57,732 bases of DNA, from assembly GCA_030603885.1 (NCBI GenBank), contig JAUVWW010000007.1:1-57732 (forward strand), read 5' to 3'. Positions within the stretch are counted from its first letter, which is position 1; every line of letters begins with the position of its first letter. Positions 57,479-57,732 of the stretch are shown one piece after another. The stretch is from a bacterium (lineage in GTDB: Bacteria; Patescibacteriota; JABMPQ01; JAUVWW01). Both the position numbers and the translations under genes were made by a program. The notes beneath the pieces were generated by a model. That model did not search any database. It was given only the letters and a program-made list of their open reading frames with translations, and was not told the origin of the DNA.

Positions 57479-57724
57479 TTAATTCCTTCTCATCTCCACA
57501 TCCTTCCTCACTATCCCTTCCTTTGTTCCTAAAATCTCTGTTTGTTTTTCTGGCCAGCTGTATCCTTCTCTTTCACAGGTTAAGATATAGTTTTCTTTCC
57601 CTACTAAAAATCCATATTTTCCATTAGCTGGGGTGACTTGAGTTAGAAGGAGTCTTCCGTATCTCTTGTCAAAAAGTCTCAAGACAGCCAAACCTAGTCC
57701 TTTTTTAGTCTCTTCTTCTTCCAC
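57479..57724 (-). CDS. C-terminal part of a larger protein, probably truncated by the window edge
   Basis: carboxypeptidase-regulatory-like pattern LTQVTPANGKYGFLVGKENYILTCEREGY; open to window end. Confidence 0.4.
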   Translation of the reverse strand: MEEEETKKGLGLAVLRLFDKRYGRLLLTQVTPANGKYGFLVGKENYILTCEREGYSWPEKQTEILGTKEGIVRKDVEMRRN

Positions 57725-57732
57725 TTTACCCC

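Overview
A low-GC 57.7-kb bacterial window, consistent with a CPR/Patescibacteria-like or related small-genome lineage (inference only). It is mostly housekeeping genes: rpsB-tsf, rpmG, rpmE-prfA-prmC, rplY, dnaE, thrS, miaB-miaA, gatB, tmk, ThyX-like, secE-nusG-rplK-rplA, cca and elp3. It also holds a complete V/A-type ATPase operon and four tRNAs (Trp, Thr-TGT, Tyr, Thr-GGT). Accessory content includes a split acyl-CoA-dehydratase-activase cluster (ASKHA ATPase plus two DUF2229-like proteins), three TSP3/EF-hand-like Ca-repeat surface proteins, a PIG-V-like mannosyltransferase inserted between prfA and prmC, and an ABC-permease C-terminal remnant. The least explained stretch is ~3.9-6.0 kb on the minus strand. 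It has a strong promoter, a ~480-nt structured leader, very small ORFs below the ORF-track cutoff (including a 31-aa one-TM peptide), an 84-aa ORF, and a separate promoter-to-terminator ncRNA of ~170 nt. Other unusual signals are a tandem repeat/promoter/small-ORF cassette at 0.15-1.0 kb, a duplicated start module (MEEEREITEALIA[R/K]REEWK) shared by two otherwise different genes, a repeated GCGAAGC leader motif upstream of prfA and rplY, an rpsB leader hairpin, a structured spacer inside the ATPase operon, and a recurrent promoter layout with a TATGC-extended -10. No CRISPR array or complete transposon was seen. All functional calls are from reading the translated sequence; no database search was run.
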